A DNA stretch of 32,584 bases from Zopfochytrium polystomum (GCA_025765615.1 JAIVFJ010000492.1:1-32584), one strand, 5' to 3'. Positions 9,909 to 19,273 are shown, counted from the first letter of the stretch. The notes: generated from the letters alone by a model not told the origin. Numbers and translations are program-made.

Positions 9909-11132
9909 TGATGAAATCCCACCCAGGACTGGAGGGACTTGGTGTGTGTGGGGATGAAGAGTGAGAGAGAGAGAGAGAGAGCAGTGATGATGGAAAAGGG
10001 AGAGGAGTGAGAGGATGGAGAGAGGAGAGAGGAGTGAGTGGGCAGAGATGGAAGAGAGAGCAAATGGAGGAAGAGAGAGTGGCTTGTTTTGCACTGGATT
10101 CTGTCAAAGCAGCAAGGAGGGGGTTGGATTCCTTTTTTGATCTCTGTGAGAGGTTGCTGCTTTTATACTCCTGCAGGTTGGAGCCATCAGAAAACAGAGG
10201 GAGAAGTGGGCTGCACAGAGCAGGCCACAGAAATGAGATAAAACAGGCTGAGCACCAACCCCCAGCCTGGGCTAAGTACCCATCCAGGGCTGAGTACCAC
10301 CCAGGGCTGGGCATCACTCAGGGCTGAGCACCAGCCAGGGCTAAGTACCAGCCTGGGCTGAGCACCACCCAGGGCTGAGTACCAGCCTGGGCTGTGCACC
10401 ACCTAGGGCTGAGTACCAGCCAGGGCTGAGTACCACCTTGGGCTGAGCACTTTGTCTGGGCTGAGTACCACCAGGAACCAATTTACAGCTTGTTTGAGAA
10501 ACAGTTGCTTGTAAATTGGTTTGGTTGTTTCCAAATCAGGAAGCTTGTTTGGGAAACAAGCCGCTTTTTTCCTTGTTTTTAGAAATCCAATGATTGGTGC
10601 AATCTCTGGTGAGCTCAGTTTTTATCTCATTTTTAGAAATGCAGTGATTGGTGCAATCCCTGATTCCTAAATGCCTGTTGCATTGCTCAGATTGCACAGC
10701 ACAGCAGGAAAGCTGGAATTCCAGATCAGGAAGCGGAATTCCGGTGCAGAGAGAGGAATTCCAGATCAGGAAGCGGAATTCCGATGCAAAAGGGCGGAAT
10801 TCCGGTGCAGAGAGCGGAATTCCGGAGCCTGGGGCAGTGGTACACTGCTTCTGCATGCTTGCTGTGCTGTGTTACATGTGCAGAGTGCGTAGTTTGCGCG
10901 TTTTTGTGCATGTTCTAATTGCATTGTTCCTACCGGTAGGATGAACAAAGCTAGAACAACAGCCGCCTTTGCCTATCTCTTTTTATTGAGAACAGATTAG
11001 CCCTTCCGAGCGCCCCATTCAAGTATTGAATCTACTGAGCCCTTCAAACACCCCATCCAATGTGATTGGATGGAGTTCTCAAAGGGATCATCAGTAACGG
11101 GCGTAGTGTACCCCGTGGGTCGAATCTCAACA
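9909..11132 (-). repeat. Copia-A LTR 3, inverted solo LTR with 5-bp TTTTT target-site duplication
   Basis: On the plus strand this runs TGATGAAATCCC to CGAATCTCAACA, an exact reverse-complement arrangement of the LTR ends, 1224 bp. It is flanked by TTTTT at 9904-9908 and TTTTT at 11133-11137. Outside these the sequence is continuous with Copia-A internal DNA (ACGAAAATG left, CCTGGCATTG right). A solo LTR with a 5-bp TSD is the footprint of an insertion whose internal part was lost by LTR-LTR recombination. It forms an inverted repeat with LTR 2 across a 24-bp spacer. Confidence 0.93.
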
Positions 11133-11137
11133 TTTTT

Positions 11138-13459
11138 CCTGGCATTGTGCGGAACTGGAGACAGTTCCTTCATGACTCCCGCTTGAAGGAGTGGGGACCA
11201 GTCCAACCCACAGCTCAGGATTTCCAATATCTTTCCACCTCGCTGCATACCCCTGCTATGTCCACTGATCCAGATGTGGCACATCCTGACGCTCTGTCTG
11301 ACTCACAAGAAGACGATGTACCACCTGCAGAATCACAGGGGGGAGATCTACAGCCGGGTATGCTATACGACGCTTCTGATTCTGAACCAGAGTCAATACC
11401 TGATGAACAGGAAATCCCTCCTAGGGAGCGCTCAACTTCCCCTGACATTCTAGCTTTGCCAGAGTCAACAGGGGAGGCAACAAATCCCCCAATCATACCA
11501 CGAGAGCCATCAGGTTTACGTGACTACCTGGCATTGAAGGCAAACCTTTGTAAACTACGAACAAAACCATCAATTGCCACAAGTCCTTCCACTTACAGTC
11601 GGAAAACACTCCGCGCTTTAACTGCAAGAATTCGTAAACTACGGATAGCACGGGGACAATTTCGTGAACTCTACCAAACGCTCAAAGCATACACTGTGCT
11701 TGAGCCGGAGGAAGTCACAGCATATCCAACAGAAAGGATCCACCAGCGGGACTTACCACCACTCCCTGCTTCACATAAAGGGGCCATGCGTTCTCCTTTT
11801 GCAAAGTATTGGAAGGCAGCTCAACTCTCAGAGATCAATTCGATCACATCAAAGCATGTCTGGGACTTAGTGGCTCGACCTAAAGGGCGTAAGATACTCA
11901 AGCCCAAATGGGTTTTTGCCTACAAGTTTGACAGTGAAGGGTACCTTGAACGCTTCAAGGCTCGCCTTGTCGGCCGGGGTTACACTCAGATCTTTGGTCA
12001 GGACTACAATGAGACCTTCTCCCCTGTCGTCCGCAGCTCCTCCATGAGGGCAATCCTTGCTATCTCGTTGCTGTTTGACCTCATACTCGCAGGCCTTGAT
12101 GTCGAAACCGCATACTTGAACGCCAAACTGGACATTGAAAACTTCATGGAACAACCAGAAGGCTTTGAGATACGTGGTGCAGACGGGATACTTCTTGTCT
12201 GTTTACTCAGGAAGAGTCTGTACGGACTGCACCAGTCTGGTCGACAGTGGTACAAAACAATCCGCGACTTCCTAGTAGAAATTGGATTTACGCAATTGAA
12301 GACTGACCACTGTGTCTTTGTGCAAAGGCACCCTGATGGAAAGGTCAAGACCATCATCACTCTATACGTGGATGACATCCTCATCTTCAGTCACACTGAA
12401 GAAGAAATTGCCAAAATTCTTTCTCTGATCAAATCAAAGTTCAAAATCCGCGAGGACCTCAACCCAAAAGTTGCTGTTGGCATTCAAGTTGAGAAAATCA
12501 AAGATGGAATCTTTATTGGACAGAAAAACTACACACAGCATGTCTTGGAGGAAGCAAACTACTGGTGTGACGATGAAGGCTTACCTGTCAAAATCAAAGC
12601 AACTCCCATGTCCACGACATGGATGCACGATGTGGACTCTGGAAAACTTCCACAAAAAGAGTCGGAATACTTCCGAAGCACACTCATGCAACTTGCTTAC
12701 CTTGCAAACTTGACACGCCCTGACATTGCGTATGCTGTGAATACACTTGCACAATACCAGTCCACTCCAACCCATTCAGATTCCCTTGCGCTTGACAGAT
12801 TGCTGCGATATGTCCGCGCTACCTGGGATCATGGACTTTTCTACCAAAAGGGAGACTCCCAGATGACATGCATCACCAATGCAACGCTCCCAGAGGTAGA
12901 GAAAGCTGCGGGTATTTCTTACCCAGAGTGGGATGAACCACATGGCTACGCTGATGCCAGCTATGCTGAAGAGGACGGACGCAAGTCGAGGTCAGGGCAT
13001 GTGTTCATGCTTTGCGGGGGTGCTATTACATGGTACAGCAAGAAACAATCAGTTGTCGCTTTGTCCTCAACTGAGGCGGAATACTTCTCCCTTACTGAGG
13101 CCATCAAAGAGGCAATCTGGCTACGAATGCTCTTCCAGGAGCTGGGTATGGATTTAAATAAGCCCACTACTGTTTTTGAAGACAATCGTTCAACCATAGC
13201 TATTGCTATGAATCCAATACACCATGGTCGGGTCAAACACTTTGACGTGAGGTTGCATTTCATACGGGACCACTTGGAGAAAAAGGAGGTTCAACTCATT
13301 CATTGCCCAACGGACATGATGATTGCCGACCTTCTCACCAAAGCTCTTCCCGCAGCTCAACATGCAAAGCTTGCATCACTGATGGGAATTTGCAGTCTCG
13401 CCGACCTCCAAGGTGTAAGCGTGGTGCCCACGCTCAAATCAGCACAACGCTTAGCCTAA
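11138..13459 (+). CDS. Copia-A RT/RNase H, third copy (5'-truncated pol)
   Basis: From FPGIVRNWRQFLHDS onward the product matches that of 6197-8545, including YVDDILIF, the RNase H blocks and the C-terminal TLKSAQRLA before the stop. The open frame extends upstream into the inverted LTR, with a Met at 11066, giving 797 codons, but those first residues are antisense LTR and not a natural N-terminus. Because the copy lacks gag, protease, integrase and a 5' LTR, it can be mobilised only in trans, if at all. RT and RNase H motifs are intact, so any transcript from nearby LTRs could in principle give active enzyme; this is inference. Confidence 0.92.
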   Translation, partial: PGIVRNWRQFLHDSRLKEWGPVQPTAQDFQYLSTSLHTPAMSTDPDVAHPDALSDSQEDDVPPAESQGGDLQPGMLYDASDSEPESIPDEQEIPPRERSTSPDILALPESTGEATNPPIIPREPSGLRDYLALKANLCKLRTKPSIATSPSTYSRKTLRALTARIRKLRIARGQFRELYQTLKAYTVLEPEEVTAYPTERIHQRDLPPLPASHKGAMRSPFAKYWKAAQLSEINSITSKHVWDLVARPKGRKILKPKWVFAYKFDSEGYLERFKARLVGRGYTQIFGQDYNETFSPVVRSSSMRAILAISLLFDLILAGLDVETAYLNAKLDIENFMEQPEGFEIRGADGILLVCLLRKSLYGLHQSGRQWYKTIRDFLVEIGFTQLKTDHCVFVQRHPDGKVKTIITLYVDDILIFSHTEEEIAKILSLIKSKFKIREDLNPKVAVGIQVEKIKDGIFIGQKNYTQHVLEEANYWCDDEGLPVKIKATPMSTTWMHDVDSGKLPQKESEYFRSTLMQLAYLANLTRPDIAYAVNTLAQYQSTPTHSDSLALDRLLRYVRATWDHGLFYQKGDSQMTCITNATLPEVEKAAGISYPEWDEPHGYADASYAEEDGRKSRSGHVFMLCGGAITWYSKKQSVVALSSTEAEYFSLTEAIKEAIWLRMLFQELGMDLNKPTTVFEDNRSTIAIAMNPIHHGRVKHFDVRLHFIRDHLEKKEVQLIHCPTDMMIADLLTKALPAAQHAKLASLMGICSLADLQGVSVVPTLKSAQRLA

Positions 13460-13623
13460 AGGCTCTCTCTGGCTTCTCCAGCTACACTTGTGGGTTCATG
13501 CAGGTTTTCACAAGTGTAGGGGGGTACATGGGTGGGTTCGAGTCCCACTGCTTGGCTGGCATTGTTGGACAGCCATGTACTCCAGGAGAAACAGTTGCCC
13601 CCTCTCTTTCTATTGCGGGGGTG

Positions 13624-14864
13624 TGTTGAGATTCGACCCACGGGGTACACTACGCCCGTTACTGATGATCCCTTTGAGAACTACATCCAATCACATTGGA
13701 TGGGGTGTTTGAAGGGCTCAGTAGATTCAATACTTGAATGGGGCGCTTGGAAGGGCTAATCTGTTCTCAATAAAAAGAGATAGGCAAAGGCGGCTGTTGT
13801 TCTAGCTTTGTTCATCCTACCGGTAGGAACAATGCAATTAGAACATGCACAAAAACGCTCAAACTACGCACTCTGCACATGTAACACAGCACAGCAAGCA
13901 TGCAGAAGCAGTGTACCACTGCCCAATGCTCCGGAATTCCGCTCTCTGCATCGGAATTCCGCTCTCTGCATCGGAATTCCGCACTCTGCATCGGAATTCC
14001 GCTTCCTGATCTGGAATTCCTCTCTCTGCACCGGAATTCCGCTTCCTGATCTGGAATTCCAGCTTTCCTGCTGTGCTGTGCAATCTGAGCAATGCAACAG
14101 GCATTTAGGAATCAGGGATTGCACCTATCACTGCATTTCTAAAAATGAGATAAAAACTGAGCTCACCAGAGATTGCACCAATCATTGGATTTCTAAAAAC
14201 AAGGAAAAAAGCGGCTTGTTTCCCAAACAAGCTTCCTGATTTGGAAACAACCAAACCAATTTACAAGCAACTGTTTCTCAAACAAGCTGTAAATTGGTTC
14301 CTGGTGGTACTCAGCCCAGACAAAGTGCTCAGCCCAAGGTGGTACTCAGCCCTGGCTGGTACTTAGCCCAGGGTGGTGCACAGCCCAGGCTGGTACTCAG
14401 CCCTGGGTGGTGCTCAGCCCAGGCTGGTACTCAGCCCTGGCTGGTATTCAGCCTTGAGTGATGCCCAGCACTGGGTGGTACTCAGCCCTGAATGGGTACT
14501 TAGCCCAGGCTGGGGGTTGGTGCTCAGCCTGTTTTATCTCATTTCTGTGGCCTGCTCTGTGCAGCCCACTGCTCCCTCTGTTTTCTGATGGCTCCAACCT
14601 GCAGGAGTATAAAAGCAGCAACCTCTCACAGAGATCAAACAAGGAATCCAACCCCCTCCTTGCTGCTTTGACAGAATCCAGTGCAAAACAAGCCAATCTC
14701 TCTTCCTCCATTTGCTCTCTCTTCCATCTCTGCCCACTGACTCCTCTCTCCTCTCTCCATCCTCTCACTCCTCTCCCTTTTCCATCATCACTGCTCTCTC
14801 TCTCTCTCTCACTCTTCATCCCCACACACACCAAGTCCCTCCAGTCCTGGGTGGGATTTCATCA
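13624..14864 (+). repeat. Copia-A LTR 4
   Basis: TGTTGAGATTCG to GGGATTTCATCA, 1241 bp, after the polypurine tract GCGGGGGTG. It appears identical to LTR 2 through the GGAATTCC array and then differs mainly in the CAGCCC minisatellite, where it has about 66 bp more. TATAAAAG is at 14608-14615. On its right (CGTATTGCC) it meets a fragment of a different copia element, so this is the true right-hand end of the Copia-A cluster. Confidence 0.95.
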
Positions 14865-15347
14865 CGTATTGCCAAAGAAGGACCGATTCTTACTTGTGAA
14901 GGATTCGGCACAGCCCTCATACCACTCGCCAACAACATCACACTTATAATTGAAGGTGCCCAATATGCTCCAGAATGTCCTGTCAACTTGGTCGCTGATC
15001 AGGACCTACAACTATGTGGCTTCTTCCATCTTGCACGAGACCTTCAACCTGGTACTATTTATCATAGCAGTCCTGAGGAAGGAGATCCAGCCGTCCTTCA
15101 AATGATTCTTAGACATGGTCTCCAATGGTTCCCAACAGCAGCAAACCCCAACTTCAACTACAGCAAACAATTTATTGCACATTGCACCATTAAATTTTAC
15201 AACCTCTTCAGCTCTGCAGAACCAGTTGATACACTCAGTTGTGAGACTGTGCTCTCTAAATCTCCTCACCCTGGGCTGGAGGTGGAAATAGAGCAATGGC
15301 CTAAATACCAATCCTATCTAATGAAAAGGGCAAAAGAAGGTGTCTAG
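14865..15347 (+). pseudogene. Fragment of a second, unrelated copia polyprotein (protease/pre-integrase part)
   Basis: The frame directly after LTR 4 is open for about 160 codons to a TAG at 15345-15347. Its start, EGFGTALIPLANNITLIIEG followed by AQYAPECPVNLVADQDLQ, has the pattern of the copia protease end (G.G...L......L.GA.Y.P....NL......L). The following residues (about 15020-15340) are less conserved and I do not recognise them. It is not a Copia-A sequence: the corresponding Copia-A region near 5000-5060 differs strongly. The fragment is the probable target into which Copia-A inserted, or a chance junction. The protease active site lies upstream of the break and is absent. Confidence 0.6.
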
Positions 15348-16340
15348 GGGTCACCAGACAGGAAAATGTATTTGGAGTCTACTAAAGCCCATCATCAAAC
15401 ACAAAAGAAACTCTTTAAACACAAAAAGAGCAGCTATCACACATCTAAAAGGGAAACATAAGAAAAGTGTGACAAAGGTGGCACAATCACAAAAGAAAGT
15501 GCAAAATGCCTCTGGTCCAAGACACAGAAACCCCAATGGCAAAGCCAAAGGGACTGAATCACTCAGTAAGGAATGAGACTTAGGGCAACAAAGGGGGCGC
15601 CTAAGGCAGCACCAACCAATCTGTGCCAGCTCCTTCCCAAGGCAGAAGCCAGGGGGAAAGGCAAGAGAGTGGGGAGGAAAGTGGCCAGGTCCCAACCTGT
15701 TGGAGCCACCACCTTGGATCACCAGCTCCCTCTCTGCCAAAGACAAGCCCTAAGTTGGAGGGGGTTGGACACAAAGGGCAAACACAAGGAACAGTTAGTG
15801 TGCAGAGATGCCTGTTGGATCAAACCAGAACTGTTTTCCACTTAACAGAACCAGACACATCTTGTCTCACTTCCAAGAGAGGTTCCAAGAGAGGTTCCAA
15901 CTCAATCCAAGGAGGGGGCACACAAGGTGGGAGACAGTGGGACTCTTCTTGCTTCATCCTACTAGGACACAGACATCTGCCTCACCAGGCCAGAGGAATC
16001 CCCTATCTTAGAAGGAAGGAAGGTTAAAACCCACTCCCACACACAAGTGTGGCACCATGACATCACAGGCATTAATCTGAGAGAAAGAGGGTCTGAACCC
16101 AGTGAAGACCAGGCCCACCAGAGGCCACAGGAGCCAACACACAGGGAGATGGGGGCATACCTGAGAGACCATTTCTGCAGCAGTACCTGACCAGCCAGCT
16201 CATTCATATCACCTTGAGAGACCTGGATTTGACTAGATGTATTGACAGGAACCTAGAGGCACCACCACAGATTTACCCTCTATCCTTCCATCACCAAGTG
16301 GCTCCTACCCAGTCCAACCTAAGCAGCATGCAGAATGGTG
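15348..16340. other. No gene recognised; A- and G-rich noncoding stretch
   Basis: Frames on both strands are short and show no family pattern I know. The composition is purine-rich on the plus strand, with A-rich 15380-15560. A 12-bp direct repeat (AGAGGTTCCA twice with a short spacer) lies at about 15877-15900. Nothing here supports a protein-coding call. Confidence 0.5.
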
Positions 16341-16347
16341 AGGTGCA

Positions 16348-16364
16348 CTGGGGATTGAACCCAG
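16348..16364 (-). promoter_or_regulatory. tRNA-like T-arm / pol III B-box on minus strand
   Basis: On the minus strand CTGGG-TTCAATC-CCCAG forms a perfect five-pair stem with a seven-base loop. The sequence GGGTTCAATCCCC fits the B-box consensus GGTTCRANYCC. About 19 nt upstream on the minus strand a second stem (GGAGG, loop TTGAAGA, CCTCT) resembles an anticodon arm. No D-arm or acceptor stem completes a tRNA, so this is best read as a tRNA-derived SINE piece. Confidence 0.45.
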
Positions 16365-16529
16365 CACACTGCTATGATGGCCAAGAGGTCTTCAACCTCC
16401 TGTCACACACCAGGGGACTGCAACCCCCAGCTCATACACACAGTCAGGAAGAAAAGGGCAGGCAAGGGACTTCAGGTACAGTTCTCACAGTCAACAAGAA
16501 GGGGGGGCAGCAGTTTAAATAGGAGACGG

Positions 16530-16920
16530 TTGGAATCACAGGGAGGAGAGGAAAAAGGAGGGAAAACACATACAAAACAACAAAACAATAAATAAAACAG
16601 TAAAGAACAGAATGGATGGGTGATTCACCAAATGGGGCTGAGCCATCAACAAAGAGAGACAGCTCAGAGAATCATGGGGCCATTTCTTGGCAGACAGCCA
16701 CCAGAGCAGAGTGGAGGGGGGGGTGGAGGAACTGGCAAGAAATGATTGGTGCAGACAAGAAGACACTCACCACAGCCACAGAAAGAAAGGAAGACACACA
16801 AAGAGAGACAGTAAACAAAAAACTAAATAAAAGATAAAACAAGAAAAAGAGCCAAAACAAAAGAAAATACTAATTGAAAAAATAAGTAAAAATCATCAAC
16901 AGAAAGAGAAAGAAATGCCC
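16530..16920. other. A-rich, purine-rich noncoding segment
   Basis: This is dominated by AAAC, AAAG and GAGA runs with no recognisable reading frame. It could be the tail region of short retroelements read from either strand. I see no gene. Confidence 0.4.
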
Positions 16921-17014
16921 TGTCTTCTCATACCACTCATATGAGGCATTACATCATGGTAGCTGGGCATCTGGACTTTGCACTCCTCCCACAGAAGTGG
17001 TTCAGTCCGGGAGC

Positions 17015-17030
17015 GCTCTAACCACTGAGC
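17015..17030 (-). promoter_or_regulatory. tRNA-like D-arm / pol III A-box on minus strand
   Basis: The minus strand reads GCTCAGTGGTTAGAGC, a perfect four-pair D-stem with a canonical D-loop, preceded by GGGCTTCCTT at the place of an acceptor 5' strand. Downstream, CTCCC and GGGAG could pair around an 18-nt loop, but there is no B-box or matching acceptor 3' strand within 100 nt. A degraded tRNA or tRNA-derived SINE head is likely. Confidence 0.5.
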
Positions 17031-17092
17031 AAGGAAGCCCTATGCCAGCAGTTGAGCAAACACTGAGTCACTCAGTCTGCAGCCATTGTACA

Positions 17093-17130
17093 GAATAATA
17101 ATAATAATAATAATGGCACAAATAATAATA
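17093..17130. repeat. AAT trinucleotide microsatellite
   Basis: Repeated AAT units at about 17093-17114, interrupted by GGCACA and continuing at 17120-17130. It lies in or just beyond the putative chromoviral LTR. Confidence 0.9.
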
Positions 17131-17134
17131 GTGA

Positions 17135-17344
17135 CAGGTGACGCAGGTGCGACAACAAGTGTCAGTCGGTGGCTTATGTGGACAACCAGTAATAATAAAA
17201 TAATAATATATACAGCAGAGTCCAAGCCGAATGCGTGTATAACGCGCTTCGAGACGGGTGGATAATCCTCACAATTATCAGTGAAAAAGTGGGTATACAC
17301 TCTTTTATTTGAGGTCACAGGCTTGACAGCCTGTCGTCCTCACA
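17135..17344 (-). repeat. Putative chromovirus 3' LTR start
   Basis: On the minus strand, an A/G-rich polypurine tract (AAAAAAGAGGG at about 17347-17358) is followed two to three bases later by TGTGAGGACGACAGG, a credible LTR 5' end. It lies about 75 bp after the chromodomain stop. It contains the hairpin CAGGCT-GTCA-AGCCTG and an AAATAAAAG stretch. The end at CCTGTCA (17135) is a guess; the LTR may extend into the AAT repeat or beyond. No second copy of this LTR is in the window, so the boundary cannot be confirmed here. Confidence 0.5.
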
Positions 17345-17420
17345 GTACCCTCTTTTTTATTCTCGCAGCCATAGATGCGACAAAATAAAGGTGTGTGCAA
17401 ACTGTTTGCAGGTCCAAGGG

Positions 17421-18245
17421 TCACTTGGTTTTTTGCAGGCAGGCGCTTCGTCGCCTCCTGGGTGCAGGAGGTGGGATTGGTGTGGCAGGCTTGGTGGGGC
17501 TCACCAGTGGGGCAGGAGTCGCTGCAGGTGCAGGTTCTTTGCCCTTTGTGGTCGAGGCACGTGTGCGCTTTGGTGGTTGTTTTGCAAGGAATCCCTCGCG
17601 TTTCTTAAACTCATCTGGGTCGTTGTCTTTCACAAGAGCCCAGTAATCGTGGATAGCTTTCGGGTGTAAGTCTTCCTCAAGCTGGTTCCAATCGTGCTTG
17701 GAGGAATATCCGAGCCACTTTGTCAGATATATGTACTTCTCACCATCAAAGGTGTGGGATTTGATTCGCTTGATTTGATACTCAACATTGGTGGGGTCTT
17801 CTTCATCCTCTTCAGGCTCAAAGTATCGCCTAACAAACTCAGGATGAATTCCAGGAGCCATTGTGGTTTTGGAAGACGGTTGGCGATGACGCTTCTTAGC
17901 GGTACGCCATTGTTCAAGTTCTTCATCGTAAGTTACACCAGCAAGCTCTGCAGCTTCTTCAGCGGAGTCAGCAGGAGCGCGTTCTGTGTAAGATCGCAGT
18001 CGTGAGACATGCACAGTCCTGGTAACAATCTGGTTTCCAGGGAATGCTTCAACAATCGTATATTGAGCCTTGGAGTCCTTGCCAGTTATCGCAATGACTC
18101 GCACGGGGCCAACCCAACGGAACGTGAGCGAGCGGTTCTTGTCGTTAAGCTTGCCAGGATTATCAAGAGAGACAGAAAGCCATGCTCTCTGCCCAAGTTG
18201 AATTTTATGCGCCTCTTTATCCTTATCAAGGGGGACTTGATGCAA
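17421..18245 (-). CDS. Chromovirus integrase C-terminus: SH3-like GPY/F region plus chromodomain
   Basis: The 274-codon frame starts inside the integrase. Residues 15-85 match the integrase C-terminal SH3-like domain, with LGQRAWLSV and the GPY/F-type motif RWVGPVRVIAI. A charged linker follows. Residues about 153-203 form a chromodomain: VEYQIKRI, YIYLTKWLGYSSKHDWN and LEEDL. Tyr156, Trp177 and Trp186 fall where the methyl-lysine aromatic cage is expected. The tail is Pro/Lys/Arg-rich and ends in RRRRSACLQKTK. In chromoviruses this domain directs integration to histone-marked chromatin. The first residues (MHQVPLDKDKEAHK) continue the upstream integrase frame after a one-base shift near 18240, so the Met is not a true start. 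Confidence 0.9.
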   Translation of the reverse strand: MHQVPLDKDKEAHKIQLGQRAWLSVSLDNPGKLNDKNRSLTFRWVGPVRVIAITGKDSKAQYTIVEAFPGNQIVTRTVHVSRLRSYTERAPADSAEEAAELAGVTYDEELEQWRTAKKRHRQPSSKTTMAPGIHPEFVRRYFEPEEDEEDPTNVEYQIKRIKSHTFDGEKYIYLTKWLGYSSKHDWNQLEEDLHPKAIHDYWALVKDNDPDEFKKREGFLAKQPPKRTRASTTKGKEPAPAATPAPLVSPTKPATPIPPPAPRRRRSACLQKTK

Positions 18246-19273
18246 AAGGTTCTGCTGGTCCTTTGCACAGCAGCAAGTTTGTCAACAACTTCAGCCACAT
18301 AAGGCTCCGTCAGAATGAGTTCTGAATTCATCGATTCTTGTGGGTCTGTTGAAGGGTGTTCAAACAGGAGTGGTGCGGAGGTTCCTGCCCAAAGAGGGAG
18401 AGAGGGCGCTAGTGTCACCAGCAAGGGCGGCTTGAACAGGTTAAGGGTGACTTGGTGTCCTGTTTTGTCTGCATAAACATATGAAATCTCTCCATTTCTG
18501 GACAGAACAGTGAGTCCGCGAGTGTGCTCGCAGGCTAGAGCTGGTTTAAACAAGTGCTCAGGACAGATGAGGTTGCATGGCCCATACACATAGCAGGCAG
18601 AACGGTCGGTAAAAACTTGTGACGCAACCAAAGCTGTTGTCATTCCACCAGGGTTCAGAGAACTTCGGAGGAAGGGGGGGAACTTTAGATGTTCAGGTCG
18701 TCGACCTGCAATCGCAGGAGGTCGTTCATGAAAGATGTAAAGCACATCAATGGAGTATCTGAAGATAAACTCGCTGAGCACTTCATGAATAGGATATTCT
18801 GTTGGGAAGGGCCAGAGTTTCATTGGCAGATACTGTCGCAATGTGAGCCTCGGATTAGTTGTTCTTAAAAACACAATCCGGAGTTGTGGGGAAGGAGGCA
18901 CTGGATCTTTGGAAAAGAGGGGTAGTGCTTTCTTCGGGTACACAGCCTTTGTTGTAAGCGTCTCAAGTTCATCAAGAATGGGGCTCTGAGGCTCGCAATT
19001 GAGACTTAGGGCAGGAAACATGTCATCATCCAACAGCAAAGTTTGTGTGTTGGGCTCTTCATCCTCGTCATCAGAGGGGTAAAGAGCTTTTTCCTCTTCA
19101 CTCAGAGGGTCTTCTCTGTCAACTCCAGAGAACATATCAATAGGCAGTCGGCAATCGCGTCCATGCATCAGGAAAAACGGAGTTTCTCCAGTCAGCGGGG
19201 TGAACGTGTGTTCTGTATGCAAACAGAATGTATGGGAGTACGGAAGGCCAGTCGTCGTGAGTTGTCTGGTCAA
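18086..19273 (-). CDS. Chromovirus integrase middle part with large non-canonical insertion
   Basis: Residues about 26-46 (LTGETPFFLMHGRDCRLPID) are the usual end of the integrase core. In ordinary gypsy elements a short helical linker then leads to the SH3-like domain. Here about 280 residues intervene, beginning with an acidic stretch (VDREDPLSEEEKALYPSDDEDEE, 23 residues, positions about 50-72) and followed by a globular-looking part. That part includes LRQYLPMKLWPF, FIFRYSIDVLYIFHERPPAI and CYVYGPCNLICPEHLF. Near residue 330 the canonical helix resumes (YVAEVVDKLAAVQRTSR). The insertion stays open, so it looks translated; I recognise no known domain in it. The frame is offset from the upstream core near 19200 and from the chromodomain frame near 18240. 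Confidence 0.8.
   Translation of the reverse strand: MTRQLTTTGLPYSHTFCLHTEHTFTPLTGETPFFLMHGRDCRLPIDMFSGVDREDPLSEEEKALYPSDDEDEEPNTQTLLLDDDMFPALSLNCEPQSPILDELETLTTKAVYPKKALPLFSKDPVPPSPQLRIVFLRTTNPRLTLRQYLPMKLWPFPTEYPIHEVLSEFIFRYSIDVLYIFHERPPAIAGRRPEHLKFPPFLRSSLNPGGMTTALVASQVFTDRSACYVYGPCNLICPEHLFKPALACEHTRGLTVLSRNGEISYVYADKTGHQVTLNLFKPPLLVTLAPSLPLWAGTSAPLLFEHPSTDPQESMNSELILTEPYVAEVVDKLAAVQRTSRTFCIKSPLIRIKRRIKFNLGREHGFLSLLIILASLTTRTARSRSVGLAPCESLR

Larger units (their letters stand above)
9885..14864 (+). mobile_element. 5'-truncated tandem duplicate of Copia-A, interrupted by an inverted LTR
   Basis: The sequence after LTR 2 begins at GTCTCCTTTCACG, corresponding to 6199 of the full-length copy. 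It is interrupted at a T5 tract by the inverted LTR at 9909-11132 and resumes at 11133 through RT, RNase H and a 3' LTR (13624-14864). It therefore lacks LTR, gag, protease and integrase at its 5' end. The junction between the LTR end and internal position 6199 makes 6199-9884 the repeat unit of a tandem duplication. Near-identity of the two units indicates a very recent event, or a mis-assembled repeat. Confidence 0.85.

Noticed and set aside
10007..10402. Open frames inside LTRs such as those with repeated SGIPL, WYSALGGAQP or SLSLSL
   Set aside because: They come from minisatellite and CT-repeat translation, occur in every LTR on both strands and show no protein family pattern.
11066..11137. 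Met at 11066 extending the third pol frame to 797 codons
   Set aside because: These residues are antisense LTR 3 that happens to be open and in phase; the natural pol sequence begins at FPGIVRNW after the T5 tract.
15351..15746. 131-codon minus-strand frame rich in Phe, Leu and Cys
   Set aside because: It mirrors A/G-rich plus-strand sequence, shows no motif and has no supporting context.
16340..16440. Possible tRNA-Phe (loop TTGAAGA, anticodon GAA) on the minus strand
   Set aside because: The anticodon-like and T arms are good, but 19 nt separate them, and no D-arm or acceptor stem is present.
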